Below, one piece after another: positions 20,517-30,076 of a stretch of 64,000 nt of DNA. Position numbers and translations under genes: made by a program. The notes beneath the pieces were generated by a model that saw only the letters and a program-made list of their open reading frames with translations, had not been told where the DNA came from and made no database searches. Every line of letters begins with the position of its first letter. Positions within the stretch are counted from its first letter, which is position 1. This stretch comes from Bordetella parapertussis (GTDB taxonomy: Bacteria; Pseudomonadota; Gammaproteobacteria; Burkholderiales; JACQAP01). The stretch covers positions 1-64,000 of the forward strand of contig CAMDKM010000013.1 in NCBI GenBank assembly GCA_945900965.1. Direction: 5' to 3'.

Positions 20517-22418
20517 ATGAAAAAGCTGATATCCCTGTTATTGCTCTTTGCTGGCGGCGCCTTCGCCGAGCCTCAGGACAACGTATTTCTGGAAGCGCGT
20601 GAAGCATTCCAGCGCGGCGACATCGCGCGCCTGGAGCGGCAGGCCGCCGAGCTGAAGGAAGACTACCCGCTTCGCTCTTATGTCCAGTACTGGTTGTTGC
20701 GTTCGCGGCTCAATGATTCCGACGAGGCGGAGATTGAAGAATTCCTCGACCAGCACAGGGGCGACCTGGTCGCCGAACGCTTACGCGCCGACTGGCTGCG
20801 CCAACTGGCTCTGCGCGGCAAATGGGACGATTTTTTGCGCCAATATTCCGAATTGGGGACACCGGATACCGAATTGGCCTGTCGCGCCGCCCAAGCCCGA
20901 ATGTTGAAGGGCGAGGCGGGTGCACTGACCCGGGCACGTTCCCAGTGGTTCACGGCCCAGGTTCTGCCCGATGACTGCCAGCCACTGTTCAAGGCCATGT
21001 TCGACCTGCAGATACTTTCCGCGGAAGATACATGGGCGCGCATCCGTTTGACGCTTGAGTCCGGTAATGTCGGCGCCGCCAAACGCCTGGTGGGATATCT
21101 TCCTGCCGATCAACGGGCCGAAGCGCGCGATTTTGCGGAAATCGGCCGTCGGCCATTGCGCTACCTGGACCGAACTCCCCTGCCTCTCAAAACCCAGGCG
21201 CAGAGGGAAATGGCGATTTATGCCCTATACCGGCACGCAGCAACCGCGCCGAAAAACGCGGTGGAGCGGCTGCGTGGCATTGCGCCACAGCTTTCCCAGG
21301 AAGAACAACACTATGCTTGGGCTCAAGTTGCAGCGATCGCCGCGCGCAACCTGCATCCCGAAGCCCATAACTGGTTCGCCGAACCCGCGCGGATGAACGA
21401 TCGCCAACTCACCTGGCAGGCCCGTTCGTCCTTGCGGGCGGGCGACTGGAGCGGAGTGTTATCCGCGATCGACGCCATGACGGCACCGGAACGCAAACTG
21501 CCCCAGTGGCGATACTGGAAAGCGCGGGCGCTGGCGGCGCTGTCCCGCCAGGACGAAGCCAACGAGCTGTTTGAGCCCTTGTCCAACGAGTTTAATTATT
21601 ACGGTCAGCTCGCGGCCGAGGAAGTCGGGACGGCAATGAGTTTTGCCCCCCAAACCTATCGCCCAGAACCCGAAGACGTCGAAGCAGTCGCCGGGGAGCC
21701 CGGCATCCGCAGGGCATTGCAGCTTTACCGGGCCGGCCTGCGCTATGAAGGCGCACTGGAATGGCAGTGGACCATCCGCGAATATGACGACAAACAATTA
21801 CTGGCAGCGGCCGAACTGGCAATGCGCAACGACTGGTTCGAACGCGCAATCGATACCGCGGAACGTACCGTTTTACTGCACGATTTTAGCCTTCGATACC
21901 CGACCCCTTATCGAACCTTGGTACAGTACAACGCCCAGCAGCTGGGGCTCGATGAAGCATGGATCTACGGCTTGGTTCGGCAGGAAAGCCGTTTTGTCCA
22001 TACTGCCCGTTCCTCGGCCGGTGCCAGCGGCTTGATGCAATTGATGCCTTCTACCGCCCGTTGGGCCGCCCGTCGATTGGGTCTGAATCGCCACCATGCG
22101 ACCCTGACCGAGACGGTGGACACCAATATCAGCATGGGCACTTTTTATCTCAAACAAGTGCTCGATTCCCTTGGCAACAATCTGGTGCTGGCCTCGGCGG
22201 GTTACAACGCCGGACCAGGACGCGCTCGCGAGTGGTTGGCCGATCGGCCATTGGAAGGCGCCATCTACGTCGAATCCATCCCCTTTCCGGAAACGCGGGA
22301 ATACATAAAACGGGTTATGAACAACGCGCTTTATTACTCGAGACTCTTCCGCGAACCCGGACCGGGTCTGCGCGAACGCCTGGGCACCGTGCCTGCACGG
22401 GAACTTCAGAGAAACTAA
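20517..22418 (+). CDS. slt: Soluble lytic murein transglycosylase (Slt70 family)
   Basis: 633 residues, near the length of E. coli Slt70. A signal peptide (KKLISLLLLFAGGAFA) exports it. A long alpha-superhelical region with many WYW/AR repeats forms the doughnut domain. The C-terminal catalytic part begins near YGLVRQESRF, whose Glu is the catalytic acid, then SSAGASGLMQLMPSTA and the closing LASAGYNAGPGRAREWL. It cleaves peptidoglycan glycan strands to 1,6-anhydro products. The start at 20517 has a weak ribosome site but the signal peptide fits it well. Confidence 0.95.
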   Translation: MKKLISLLLLFAGGAFAEPQDNVFLEAREAFQRGDIARLERQAAELKEDYPLRSYVQYWLLRSRLNDSDEAEIEEFLDQHRGDLVAERLRADWLRQLALRGKWDDFLRQYSELGTPDTELACRAAQARMLKGEAGALTRARSQWFTAQVLPDDCQPLFKAMFDLQILSAEDTWARIRLTLESGNVGAAKRLVGYLPADQRAEARDFAEIGRRPLRYLDRTPLPLKTQAQREMAIYALYRHAATAPKNAVERLRGIAPQLSQEEQHYAWAQVAAIAARNLHPEAHNWFAEPARMNDRQLTWQARSSLRAGDWSGVLSAIDAMTAPERKLPQWRYWKARALAALSRQDEANELFEPLSNEFNYYGQLAAEEVGTAMSFAPQTYRPEPEDVEAVAGEPGIRRALQLYRAGLRYEGALEWQWTIREYDDKQLLAAAELAMRNDWFERAIDTAERTVLLHDFSLRYPTPYRTLVQYNAQQLGLDEAWIYGLVRQESRFVHTARSSAGASGLMQLMPSTARWAARRLGLNRHHATLTETVDTNISMGTFYLKQVLDSLGNNLVLASAGYNAGPGRAREWLADRPLEGAIYVESIPFPETREYIKRVMNNALYYSRLFREPGPGLRERLGTVPARELQRN

Positions 22419-22592
22419 TCGTGCCCTAACCCCAGCCGTTTCCTGATCGCCATCGGGGAACACAACATTCCGCCCATTGTCCCGCCGACGGCAAACACCG
22501 CCGCACCGGCGTGACTTGCTCGAAAAATCCGCGCGGATTACTCTGTACAGAAGCTTCACTCCCAACTGCTTAAACAGCTTGAAACAGGATAA

Positions 22593-23543
22593 ATGAAAAT
22601 TCGCTCGGTCTGCGTAATCGGGGGTTCGGGTTTTCTGGGAAGCCACGTGGTTCGACAACTGGCGCAAAGGGGTATGCAGGTGCGAGTGCCGACCCGGCAT
22701 CGCGAGCGCGCCAAACATCTGATCGTTTTGCCGACCGCGGAAGTCGTGAACGCCGATGTTCACGACGTCCGAACCCTTGAGACCCTGATTTCCAATGTTG
22801 ATGCGGTCATTAATTTGGCAGGCATCCTGCATGAACGGCGCAAGGCTGAATTCACGCGCGCTCATGTCGACTTGCCGCGCAAGATTGCCGAAGCCGCTCG
22901 CAATCAAGGCACAAAGCGCCTGATTCATGTTTCGGCATTGAAGGCGTCCGAAAATGGCGCCAGCGCCTACCTTCGTTCCAAGGCCGCTGGCGAACGAGAA
23001 ATCCGCGAAGGCCAAAAGGCGGGCATCCGCACCACGATTTTCCGGCCGTCGATCATATTTGGCCAGGAAGATCGATTGCTGAATTTGTTTGCGGGGCTGC
23101 TGCGAATGTTTCCCCTCATGCCCCTGGCTTGTGCCTCGGCCCGGCTGCAACCCATTTGGGTTGAAGACGTTGCCCATGCGATTGTCGCCAGCCTGGAAAT
23201 GACCGAATGTTTCGACACGAGATTCGATCTGTGTGGTCCTCGCGTTTATTCCTTGCGGGGACTGGTCGAATACGTGGGCGCCGTGATAGGCAAAGATCCG
23301 CGCATTTTCGCGCTCAATCGGCCAATGTCCTATCTTCAGGCTTGGGCCATGGAAATGCTTCCGGGTCGGCTGATGACGCGCGATAACTATTGCTCGCTGC
23401 TAACCGACAACACCTGCAACGCTGATTTTCCGTCGATTTTTGGGCGCCAGCCCGCGACGATGGAATCGGTCGTGCCGCAATATTTGGCCGGGCGTACGTC
23501 AAGGGCGCGCTACCGGTGGTTTAGAAACCGGGCCGCCCGATAA
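22593..23543 (+). CDS. NAD(P)-binding atypical SDR protein (NDUFA9/YfcH-like)
   Basis: 316 residues. The N-terminus has the Rossmann motif CVIGGSGFLGSHVVRQL (GGxGFxG) and then DVHDVRTLETLISNVDAVINLAGI. It belongs to the atypical SDR group related to the complex I accessory subunit NDUFA9; the usual YxxxK is replaced by the looser AYLRSKAAGE. AGGA sits five bases before the ATG. Substrate is unknown. In betaproteobacteria this gene is often next to slt and cca, as here. Confidence 0.9.
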   Translation: MKIRSVCVIGGSGFLGSHVVRQLAQRGMQVRVPTRHRERAKHLIVLPTAEVVNADVHDVRTLETLISNVDAVINLAGILHERRKAEFTRAHVDLPRKIAEAARNQGTKRLIHVSALKASENGASAYLRSKAAGEREIREGQKAGIRTTIFRPSIIFGQEDRLLNLFAGLLRMFPLMPLACASARLQPIWVEDVAHAIVASLEMTECFDTRFDLCGPRVYSLRGLVEYVGAVIGKDPRIFALNRPMSYLQAWAMEMLPGRLMTRDNYCSLLTDNTCNADFPSIFGRQPATMESVVPQYLAGRTSRARYRWFRNRAAR

Positions 23544-23589
23544 GCTCGCGTGGCAATATTGCCCCGATCCCCCGGAAGACACAAAACCC

Positions 23590-24243
23590 ATGTCCAACCT
23601 CAAGCTGGTCATCGCCAATAAGGCCTATTCGTCGTGGTCGCTCAGGCCCTGGCTGTTGATGAAACAGGCCGGCATCGATTTCGAAGAAATTCGCATCCCT
23701 CTTCACCAGGCGGGCACGCGCAATGCGATCTTGAATTATTCGCCGGCCGGACGGGTTCCGGTGTTGCTCGATGACAATCTGACGATCTGGGACTCGCTGG
23801 CGATTGCCGAATATCTCGCCGAGAAGTTTCCACAAAAAAATCTCTGGCCGCGGGATGCGGCGATGCGTGCGCGCGCGCGTTCGATCGGCGCGGAAATGCA
23901 TTCGGGATTTTCGGCGCTGCGTACCAGCATGCAGATGAACGTGCGCAAGAAAATTCCCGGCCGAGTCCAAAGTGCCGAAGTAGCCGCCGACATCGCCCGC
24001 ATCGACGCAATGTGGACCGAATGTCGGGTTGCGCATGGGAATGGAGGGCCGTTTTTGTTTGGACAATTCTGCATTGCCGACGCCATGTATGCCCCGGTCG
24101 CTACTCGTTTTCGAACCTACTCGGTTGCCTTATCCCAGCCTGCACAGACTTACGCCGATCACATTTTGGGCATGCCGGCGATGCAGGCCTGGGTTCGCGA
24201 CGCGCAGACCGAAACCGAGGTGATTGCGCACTACGAAATATGA
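23590..24243 (+). CDS. Glutathione S-transferase family protein
   Basis: 217 residues from the ATG at 23590. The N-terminal thioredoxin-like domain (LKLVIANKAYSSWSLRPWLLMKQAG) has a Ser in the SSWSLR motif where the catalytic Ser/Tyr lies, and the conserved cis-Pro is in GRVPVLLDD. The all-helical domain follows, closing with MPAMQAWVRDAQTE. It resembles the zeta-like/YfcF group of GSTs. Its stop overlaps the cca start (ATGA), so the two genes are translationally coupled. Confidence 0.9.
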   Translation: MSNLKLVIANKAYSSWSLRPWLLMKQAGIDFEEIRIPLHQAGTRNAILNYSPAGRVPVLLDDNLTIWDSLAIAEYLAEKFPQKNLWPRDAAMRARARSIGAEMHSGFSALRTSMQMNVRKKIPGRVQSAEVAADIARIDAMWTECRVAHGNGGPFLFGQFCIADAMYAPVATRFRTYSVALSQPAQTYADHILGMPAMQAWVRDAQTETEVIAHYEI

Positions 24244-25463
24244 AAATCTACGAGGTCGGAGGCGCCGTACGCGACCGGCTGCTGGGAAGACAAGTCAGCG
24301 ATCGCGACTATGTGGTGGTGGGCGCCACGCCGGAGAAGATGGAGCGCCTCGGTTACCGCCCGGTAGGCAAGGATTTCCCGGTTTTCCTGCATCCACAAAC
24401 CCATCACGAATATGCGCTGGCGAGAACGGAACGCAAAACCGCTCGCGGCTACAAGGGATTTGAAATTCACGCCTCGCCGGAGGTAACGCTGGAGGAGGAC
24501 CTGGCGCGCCGCGACCTGACAATCAATGCCATCGCCCTCGATGCCGAGGGTCGTATTTTCGACCCTCATCAGGGCGTCGCCGATCTGAAGGCCGGAATCC
24601 TTCGCCACATCGGCCCGGCCTTTGTCGAAGACCCAGTGCGCATATTGAGGGTGGCTCGTTTTTGCGCACGCTTCGGTTTCCAGGTCGCGCCGGAGACAAT
24701 GGAACTGATGCGGGAAATGGTTCGCAACGCGGAAGTGGATCATCTGGTCGCCGAGCGGGTGTGGCAGGAAATTTCCCGCGGATTGATGGAGGCAACACCG
24801 TCGCGCATGCTGCAAACCCTGCGCGACTGCGGGGCGTTGTCGCGAATACTGCCCGAAGTGGATGCCTTGTTCGGCGTGCCACAGCCGGCAGCCCATCATC
24901 CCGAGATCGATACCGGAACCCATATCCAGCTGGTGATCGATTATGCGGCACGCCAGGATTATTCGCTGCCTGCGCGTTTTGCCGCGCTTACCCACGATCT
25001 GGGCAAGGGCGCAACACCCCGCGAACGCTGGCCGCAACACATAGGTCACGAAGAAAAAAGCGTCCAATTGCTGGAGACACTTTGCCAGCGACTACGGGTG
25101 CCGGCAGATTGCCGGGACTTGGGCATATTGGTGGCGCGCCATCACGGCACGGTCCACCGTGCGGCAGAACTGCGGCCCGGCACGGTATTAAACCTGCTCT
25201 CGGCAGTCGATGCTTTCCGGCGGCCTGAGCGTTTCGTGGCTTTTCTGGCGGCCTGTGCCGCTGATTATTTTGGCCGGGCCGGCGAGGCTCGGCCCGACTA
25301 TCCGTCCATCCGTTTGTTAGGCGCCGTAGCCGCTGCAGCCCGCGGAATCGACGCTGGCCTCATTGCCCGCGAAGCGGGTGACCCCACGGCCATCGCCGCT
25401 GCGATCGAGACAGCGCGACTCAAGGCAATTAGCGAGACCCTGGCCAATTTGCGTCGGCAATAG
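24240..25463 (+). CDS. cca: Multifunctional CCA tRNA nucleotidyltransferase
   Basis: 407 residues, near the 412 of E. coli. It adds or repairs the CCA end of tRNAs. The head domain shows GGAVRDRLLG, then RDYVVVG where Asp-x-Asp-like metal ligands sit, and the ERxxxD-like block RRDLTINAIALD. An HD phosphohydrolase domain (ALTHDLGKGATP) follows, as in the gamma/beta proteobacterial bifunctional type. It overlaps the GST stop by four bases. The tRNA-Thr at 31.7 kb in this same window lacks the final A of CCA, so the cell needs this activity. Confidence 0.95.
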   Translation: MKIYEVGGAVRDRLLGRQVSDRDYVVVGATPEKMERLGYRPVGKDFPVFLHPQTHHEYALARTERKTARGYKGFEIHASPEVTLEEDLARRDLTINAIALDAEGRIFDPHQGVADLKAGILRHIGPAFVEDPVRILRVARFCARFGFQVAPETMELMREMVRNAEVDHLVAERVWQEISRGLMEATPSRMLQTLRDCGALSRILPEVDALFGVPQPAAHHPEIDTGTHIQLVIDYAARQDYSLPARFAALTHDLGKGATPRERWPQHIGHEEKSVQLLETLCQRLRVPADCRDLGILVARHHGTVHRAAELRPGTVLNLLSAVDAFRRPERFVAFLAACAADYFGRAGEARPDYPSIRLLGAVAAAARGIDAGLIAREAGDPTAIAAAIETARLKAISETLANLRRQ

Positions 25464-25526
25464 GTCGGCGGGCGAGAAAAGTCTTTTAGACTGCGGAGCA
25501 AAAACTTGCCCCTAATGCTCGGATCT

Positions 25527-25724
25527 TTACCTCAGAAACCAGAAAATCAGGCTGGCGAGCAGCGACAGCATCAAAGTTGATCCAAACGGAAACGAATAAC
25601 GCTTTCCATTGCGTTCGATATCCAGATCGCCGAGCAATCTCCCAAGCCCAAATTTGCGCAGCCAGGGCGTCACTACCCCCATCACCAGCAGGGCAAGCAT
25701 CAGGGTCAGCACCCATTTGAACAT
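25527..25724 (-). CDS. DUF2905-family small membrane protein
   Basis: 65 residues with two hydrophobic segments (WVLTLMLALLVMGVV and LMLSLLASLIFWFL) around a polar loop, GDLDIERNGKRYSFPFGS. This two-TM layout with a GDI-R-G-..FPxGSS-like loop is typical of DUF2905. Function is not known. It is convergent with cca and sits in a gap between cca and the second GST. Confidence 0.8.
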   Translation of the reverse strand: MFKWVLTLMLALLVMGVVTPWLRKFGLGRLLGDLDIERNGKRYSFPFGSTLMLSLLASLIFWFLR

Positions 25725-25844
25725 GAGGGTTTGGCTTCAGCCGTTTCGGGCTTGGCATTCGAAAGTCGCTCGGATTATACGGGCGCGGCGATTGCTTTCA
25801 TTTAGAATTTGCTTCTGCAATTCAATCTCGCATCGGAGACCTCG

Positions 25845-26468
25845 TTGATCGATTTATATACGTGGAGCACACCCAACGGTCGCAAGGTTTCCATCATGCT
25901 CGAAGAGCTTGGTCTAGCCTACCAGGCCCATGCCATCAATATAGGCAAGGGCGACCAGTTCAAACCCGAATTCATGGCAATCAATCCGAACAGCAAAATT
26001 CCCGCGATTGTGGATCATGACGGGCCGCAGAAAAAACCCTTTGTGTTATTTGAATCGGGCGCGATTCTGCTCTACCTGGCGGAGAAACACGCTCGCTTTC
26101 TTCCAGAAGCAGGTGCTGCGCGTTATGAAGTTTTGCAGTGGCTGATGTTTCAGATGGGTGGTGTCGGACCGATGTTCGGTCAGACGCATCATTTCCTGCG
26201 TGCCGCACCGCAGCCCGTCGAGTATGCCATCCATCGTTACAGCACCGAAACCCGGCGCCTGTACGCAGTGCTCGACAAACATCTCTCGAAACGCGAATGG
26301 CTGGGCGCCGATTATTCGGTGGCCGATATTGCGACCTATCCCTGGATCGCGCGTCACGAATGGCACAAGGTCGATCTGGCGGATTTTCCCGCGGTCAAGC
26401 GCTGGTTCGAAACGATCGGTGCGCGCCCGGCGGTTCAACGAGGCATGAATGTGCCCCCCCCCCGCTGA
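25845..26468 (+). CDS. Glutathione S-transferase, YfcG/YghU type
   Basis: 207 residues from the TTG at 25845 (IDLYTWSTPNGRKVSIML), chosen because GGAG lies seven bases upstream and homologues begin exactly here; another TTG at 25809 is in frame. The motif TPNGRK is the thiol-binding turn of YfcG-type disulfide-bond oxidoreductases, followed by INPNSKIPAIVD and FESGAILLYLAEK. YfcG and YghU reduce disulfides with glutathione. The last codons are encoded in a run of ten C that also encodes the start of the kinase gene; see the overlap entry. Confidence 0.88.
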   Translation: MIDLYTWSTPNGRKVSIMLEELGLAYQAHAINIGKGDQFKPEFMAINPNSKIPAIVDHDGPQKKPFVLFESGAILLYLAEKHARFLPEAGAARYEVLQWLMFQMGGVGPMFGQTHHFLRAAPQPVEYAIHRYSTETRRLYAVLDKHLSKREWLGADYSVADIATYPWIARHEWHKVDLADFPAVKRWFETIGARPAVQRGMNVPPPR

Positions 26469-27774
26469 GCCGACGAAGCTCCCGCCCCTGGGCCTGGGCG
26501 TCCCGGCGAAAATCGGCAAATACCCGGTGATCAAGGAGGTCGGCCGCGGGGCGACCAGTCGGGTCTATCTTGGGCGCGATCCTTTTGCCAAGCGCGAGGT
26601 CGCCATCAAATTGATGAACCTCGATGATAATTCCGGAACCGACACGCTCAGACGTTATCACAAGGCATTTCTGAACGAAGCTTCGCTGGTTGGCAAGCTG
26701 AATCATCCGCATATCATGGCCATCTACGATGCCGATGCGACGGAAGAGTACAGCTATATCGTGATGGAGCATGTGAACGGATCCACCCTCGAAGATTACA
26801 CCGAGGTGGACAAATTGCTCCCGATCGAGCGCGTCGTGGAAATTGCCTTCAAATGCAGCCTCGCCCTGGAATACGCCTATCGCCACGGCGTCATTCATCG
26901 CGACATCAAGCCCGCCAATATCCTGATCAGTGCACAAGGTGATATCAAGATCAGCGATTTTGGCGTGGCATTGCAAAAAGGGGCGGAGCACACACACTTG
27001 CAAGGCGTTGGCTCGCCATCCTATATGTCGCCCGAACAGGTACAGGACAAGGAGTTGAATCAGCAGACCGACATCTATTCCCTGGGCGTGGTGATCTATC
27101 AGTTGCTCACCGGAAAACTGCCGTTCGTCGGTGCGAACAAGGCGAGCCTGCTCTATCAGATTCTGAATATCGATCCCCAACCGCCTTCCCTTCACCGTAC
27201 CGACATTCCCGCCGAACTCGACAAGGTTGTGATGCGTGCCCTGATCAAGGATCCGGCGGCGCGGTTCCAGGTCTGGACCGAATTCAGCCGTGGCCTGACG
27301 CAAACCTATCGGCATCTGGAAATGCCGCCGGATTCCATTTCCGACACCGAAAAATTCAACTCCATCAAGTCGCTGGCGTTTTTCCGCGGCTTTCGCGACG
27401 TGGAAGTCTGGGAAACCGTCCGCATCGCGACGTTCCGGCGCGTTCCGCCAGCCACGTCGGTTATCCGCGAAGGCGACGTGGGGGACAGCTTTTTTGTCAT
27501 CGTGTCGGGGGAAGCCCAGGTCAGCCAGGATGGCCACTCGCTCGACCAGCTCACGACAGGCGCTTGTTTCGGCGAGATGCTTTATTTCGAAGAGGCACAG
27601 AGCAAGCGCGGCACATCGATATCTTCGGTATCTGCACTGACGGTGGTGGAGATCAAGGCAGCGGCATTGCAGAAAGCCTCCGACACTTGCCAGAATCAGT
27701 TCAATCAGGCGTTTCTACGAGTCCTCATCAACCGCATGGCACGGGTGAATAGCCAGTTGTCGAAGCGTACTTGA
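26449..27774 (+). CDS. Ser/Thr kinase fused to a cyclic-nucleotide-binding domain (copy 2)
   Basis: 441 residues. The kinase has K54 (VAIK), D152 (HRDIKPANIL) and D170 (SDFG). The family linker ISDTEKFNSIKSLAFF joins it to a cNMP-binding domain whose cassette reads GACFGEMLYFEEAQSKRGTS. The closing LINRMARVNSQL matches the C-terminus of the other copies. The ATG at 26449 has GAGG five bases upstream but lies inside the GST gene, and the first codons read through ten C residues. A different run length would either break this frame or join it to the GST. Its protein begins with an atypical Pro-rich leader (CPPPAEPTKLPPLG). Confidence 0.92.
   Translation: MCPPPAEPTKLPPLGLGVPAKIGKYPVIKEVGRGATSRVYLGRDPFAKREVAIKLMNLDDNSGTDTLRRYHKAFLNEASLVGKLNHPHIMAIYDADATEEYSYIVMEHVNGSTLEDYTEVDKLLPIERVVEIAFKCSLALEYAYRHGVIHRDIKPANILISAQGDIKISDFGVALQKGAEHTHLQGVGSPSYMSPEQVQDKELNQQTDIYSLGVVIYQLLTGKLPFVGANKASLLYQILNIDPQPPSLHRTDIPAELDKVVMRALIKDPAARFQVWTEFSRGLTQTYRHLEMPPDSISDTEKFNSIKSLAFFRGFRDVEVWETVRIATFRRVPPATSVIREGDVGDSFFVIVSGEAQVSQDGHSLDQLTTGACFGEMLYFEEAQSKRGTSISSVSALTVVEIKAAALQKASDTCQNQFNQAFLRVLINRMARVNSQLSKRT
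26454..26463 (+). repeat. C10 homopolymer at the GST/kinase junction
   Basis: Ten consecutive C bases lie in the 20-base overlap of the two genes. With ten, the GST ends at 26468 and the kinase starts separately at 26449. With nine, the GST frame would run straight into the kinase frame, giving one GST-kinase-cNMP protein. The length is at the limit where polymerase slippage is frequent, and also where assembly errors occur. Confidence 0.8.
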
Positions 27775-27790
27775 ATTAGCGATTTTCCAA

Positions 27791-27982
27791 ATGGCCGGAT
27801 CCGAACAAAATTGCAGCCGATGTGGAGCCGAATTTCACTGCGGAATGGGCAAACCTGAGGAGTGCTGGTGCAGTGCGGATTTTGTTCCGCTGAAACGGGT
27901 GCCGGATAGAAATTCCAGTTGCCTGTGCCGACGGTGTCTGCAGAAGGAAATCGAGGCGCAGTTCGCTGGCGACGCTACTTGA
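27791..27982 (+). CDS. Cysteine-rich CWC-family small protein
   Basis: 63 residues with nine cysteines in zinc-ribbon-like spacing: CSRCGAEFHCG, CWC, then CLCRRC. This is the Cys_rich_CWC family, of unknown function, probably metal-binding. It follows the kinase copy 2 by 16 bases and overlaps the end of the convergent usp gene by eight bases. Confidence 0.8.
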   Translation: MAGSEQNCSRCGAEFHCGMGKPEECWCSADFVPLKRVPDRNSSCLCRRCLQKEIEAQFAGDAT

Positions 27983-28403
27983 CCAGCAGTACCGGCAACG
28001 GCGAAAGGTGGATCGTTTTGGCGGCCACCGACCCCATCAGCGCGCCGGCAAGACTGCCGCGGCCGTGTGTGCCCATGGCAATCAGCCGGCAATCCTTTTC
28101 TTTGGCGTAGCCCGTTATGACGGCAGCAGGCTCGCCAACGCCTATGTGATGCTGTATCGCCACGCCCGCGGCGGCGGCCAGGGCGCGCGCTTCCTTGAGG
28201 GCTGATTCGGCCTCATCCCGGTAGTAATCATTGAGTTGTTGCGCGCTGATAAACATCTTGACGGCGCCGGAGGCCACCGGCAACTGAACATTCAATAGAT
28301 GAAGTTCGATCGGTTCGCGATAATCGTGGCGGGCATCCAGCACATGGCGCAATGCTTTAAGCGAGTAGTCCGAACCGTCGATTGGCACCAGAATTTTTAT
28401 CAC
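27975..28403 (-). CDS. Universal stress protein (UspA family)
   Basis: 142 residues, one Usp domain. It starts IKILVPIDGSDYSLKAL and has the ATP-binding signature GTHGRGSLAGALMGSVA near the end (G2xG9xGS/T type), so it is probably the ATP-binding kind. It is 18 bases from terC on the same strand and convergent with the CWC gene. Confidence 0.93.
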   Translation of the reverse strand: MIKILVPIDGSDYSLKALRHVLDARHDYREPIELHLLNVQLPVASGAVKMFISAQQLNDYYRDEAESALKEARALAAAAGVAIQHHIGVGEPAAVITGYAKEKDCRLIAMGTHGRGSLAGALMGSVAAKTIHLSPLPVLLVK

Positions 28404-28421
28404 CCGCTCACCCCTTTCACC

Positions 28422-29147
28422 TCAATCGCCTTCCTTGTTGGCCAAATCCACCATGGGCTGGGTGGCCGGGAGACTTTTCGCCCGCGACGCAATCCATTTG
28501 CCCACGACGACAACCAGCAGCGCCCCGGCCGCCGGCGCCAGGTAATGCAAATATCCCGCGTTATCGTTGATCCAGCCGGATATCACCGCATCGCCGATCA
28601 CCATTTCTCCGGCAACAAGACCCAGCAGCGCGGCACCCAGGGTGATGATAACCGGGAAGCGGTCCATCAATTTCAGAATCAAGGTGCTGCCGAATATGAT
28701 CAGCGGAATGCTGATCGCCAGTCCGATGACGAGTAACGGAATACTTCCCTTCGCAGCGGCGGCCACCGCGATAACATTGTCCAGGCTCATGACCAGATCG
28801 GCAATCAGGATGGTCCGAATCGCCGCACCCATCCCACTCCCCGCCCTCTCGCCGTTGGCATCGTGTTCTTTTTCCGGCACCAGGAGCTTGATCCCGATCC
28901 ACAGCAACAACACGCTACCGACTATTTTTAACCAAGGCAGTGCCAAAACCTGCGCCGCCACAAGCGTCAGAATGACGCGCATGACAATGGCAGCCAGACT
29001 GCCGAAAACCACCGCCTTTTTTTGCTGCTCCGGTGGCAAAGAACGGGCGGCCAGCGCAATGACTACCGCGTTATCGCCGGACAGGACGATATTCACGCCG
29101 ATAATTTGGGCAAGCGCAGTCCAAAACAGAGGATCGGAAACAGACAT
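28422..29147 (-). CDS. TerC-family integral membrane protein (YjbE type)
   Basis: 241 residues with about seven hydrophobic segments. The family's acidic membrane motif appears twice: NIVLSGDNAVVIALA and DLVMSLDNVIAVAAA. TerC proteins are linked to metal-ion (manganese, tellurite) export. It follows sucD on the same strand by 47 bases, an arrangement seen in many betaproteobacteria. Confidence 0.92.
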   Translation of the reverse strand: MSVSDPLFWTALAQIIGVNIVLSGDNAVVIALAARSLPPEQQKKAVVFGSLAAIVMRVILTLVAAQVLALPWLKIVGSVLLLWIGIKLLVPEKEHDANGERAGSGMGAAIRTILIADLVMSLDNVIAVAAAAKGSIPLLVIGLAISIPLIIFGSTLILKLMDRFPVIITLGAALLGLVAGEMVIGDAVISGWINDNAGYLHYLAPAAGALLVVVVGKWIASRAKSLPATQPMVDLANKEGD

Positions 29148-29194
29148 GATTCAGAATATCGTAAGGTTGCTTGAAATTCGAAACAATGCGGCGC

Positions 29195-30076
29195 TCAAAG
29201 CGCCGACTTGAGCAGCCGCCCCATCTCGGCGGGATTGCGGGTGATCTTGATGCCACAGGCTTCCATGACCCCGAGCTTTTCCTCCGCCGTGCCCTTGCCA
29301 CCGGAGATGATTGCCCCTGCATGCCCCATGCGTTTGCCAGGCGGCGCGGTGACTCCCGCGATAAAACCGACCACTGGTTTTTTCATGTTTTCTTTCACCC
29401 ACAAAGCAGCGTTTTCCTCGTCATTGCCGCCGATCTCGCCAATCATCACCACCGCTTCGGTTTGTGGGTCGTCATTGAACATTTTCAGAACATCGAGATG
29501 TTTGAGGCCATTGACCGGGTCGCCGCCAATTCCGACTGCCGTGGATTGGCCAAGACCCAATTCGCTCAGTTGGCCCACTGCTTCGTACGTCAGGGTTCCG
29601 GAGCGCGATACCACGCCGATGGGTCCCTTGCGATGAATATGGCCGGGCATGATGCCGATCTTGATTTGTTCCGGCGTTATCACGCCGGGGCAATTGGGCC
29701 CCAGCAGAACGGTTTTGCGCCCTTGCGCCCGCATACGATCCCGCACTTCGATCATGTCCCGCACCGGAATGCCTTCGGTGATACAGATCACCAGGTCGAG
29801 ATCGGCCTCCACTGCCTCCCAAATCGCCGCCGCCGCACCGGACGGCGGAACATAAATCACGGAAGTATTGGCGCCGGTCTGTTGCTTCGCTTCGCGCGCC
29901 GTGGCAAAAATTGGAATACCTTCGAAATCCTGCCCCGCTTTGTTGGGGTGAACCCCGGCAACGAAACAGTTCTTGCCGTTGGCATAGTCCCGGCAGGTAC
30001 GCGTGTGAAATTGCCCGGTCTTGCCGGTAATGCCCTGGGTCATGACCCGTGTGTTTGCGTCGACCAGGATGGCCAT
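29195..30076 (-). CDS. sucD: Succinyl-CoA ligase alpha subunit
   Basis: 293 residues. It carries the CoA-binding domain ([15 protein letters not shown]) and the ligase domain with the phospho-histidine region ([18 protein letters not shown]). With SucC it converts succinyl-CoA to succinate with nucleotide triphosphate formation in the TCA cycle. The start overlaps the sucC stop by one base (TGATG). Confidence 0.97.
   Translation of the reverse strand: MAILVDANTRVMTQGITGKTGQFHTRTCRDYANGKNCFVAGVHPNKAGQDFEGIPIFATAREAKQQTGANTSVIYVPPSGAAAAIWEAVEADLDLVICITEGIPVRDMIEVRDRMRAQGRKTVLLGPNCPGVITPEQIKIGIMPGHIHRKGPIGVVSRSGTLTYEAVGQLSELGLGQSTAVGIGGDPVNGLKHLDVLKMFNDDPQTEAVVMIGEIGGNDEENAALWVKENMKKPVVGFIAGVTAPPGKRMGHAGAIISGGKGTAEEKLGVMEACGIKITRNPAEMGRLLKSAL

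Noticed and set aside
22526-22539. Palindrome AATCCGCGCGGATT between slt and the SDR gene
   Set aside because: It has no loop and no T-run, so it is not a terminator; an operator is possible but unsupported.
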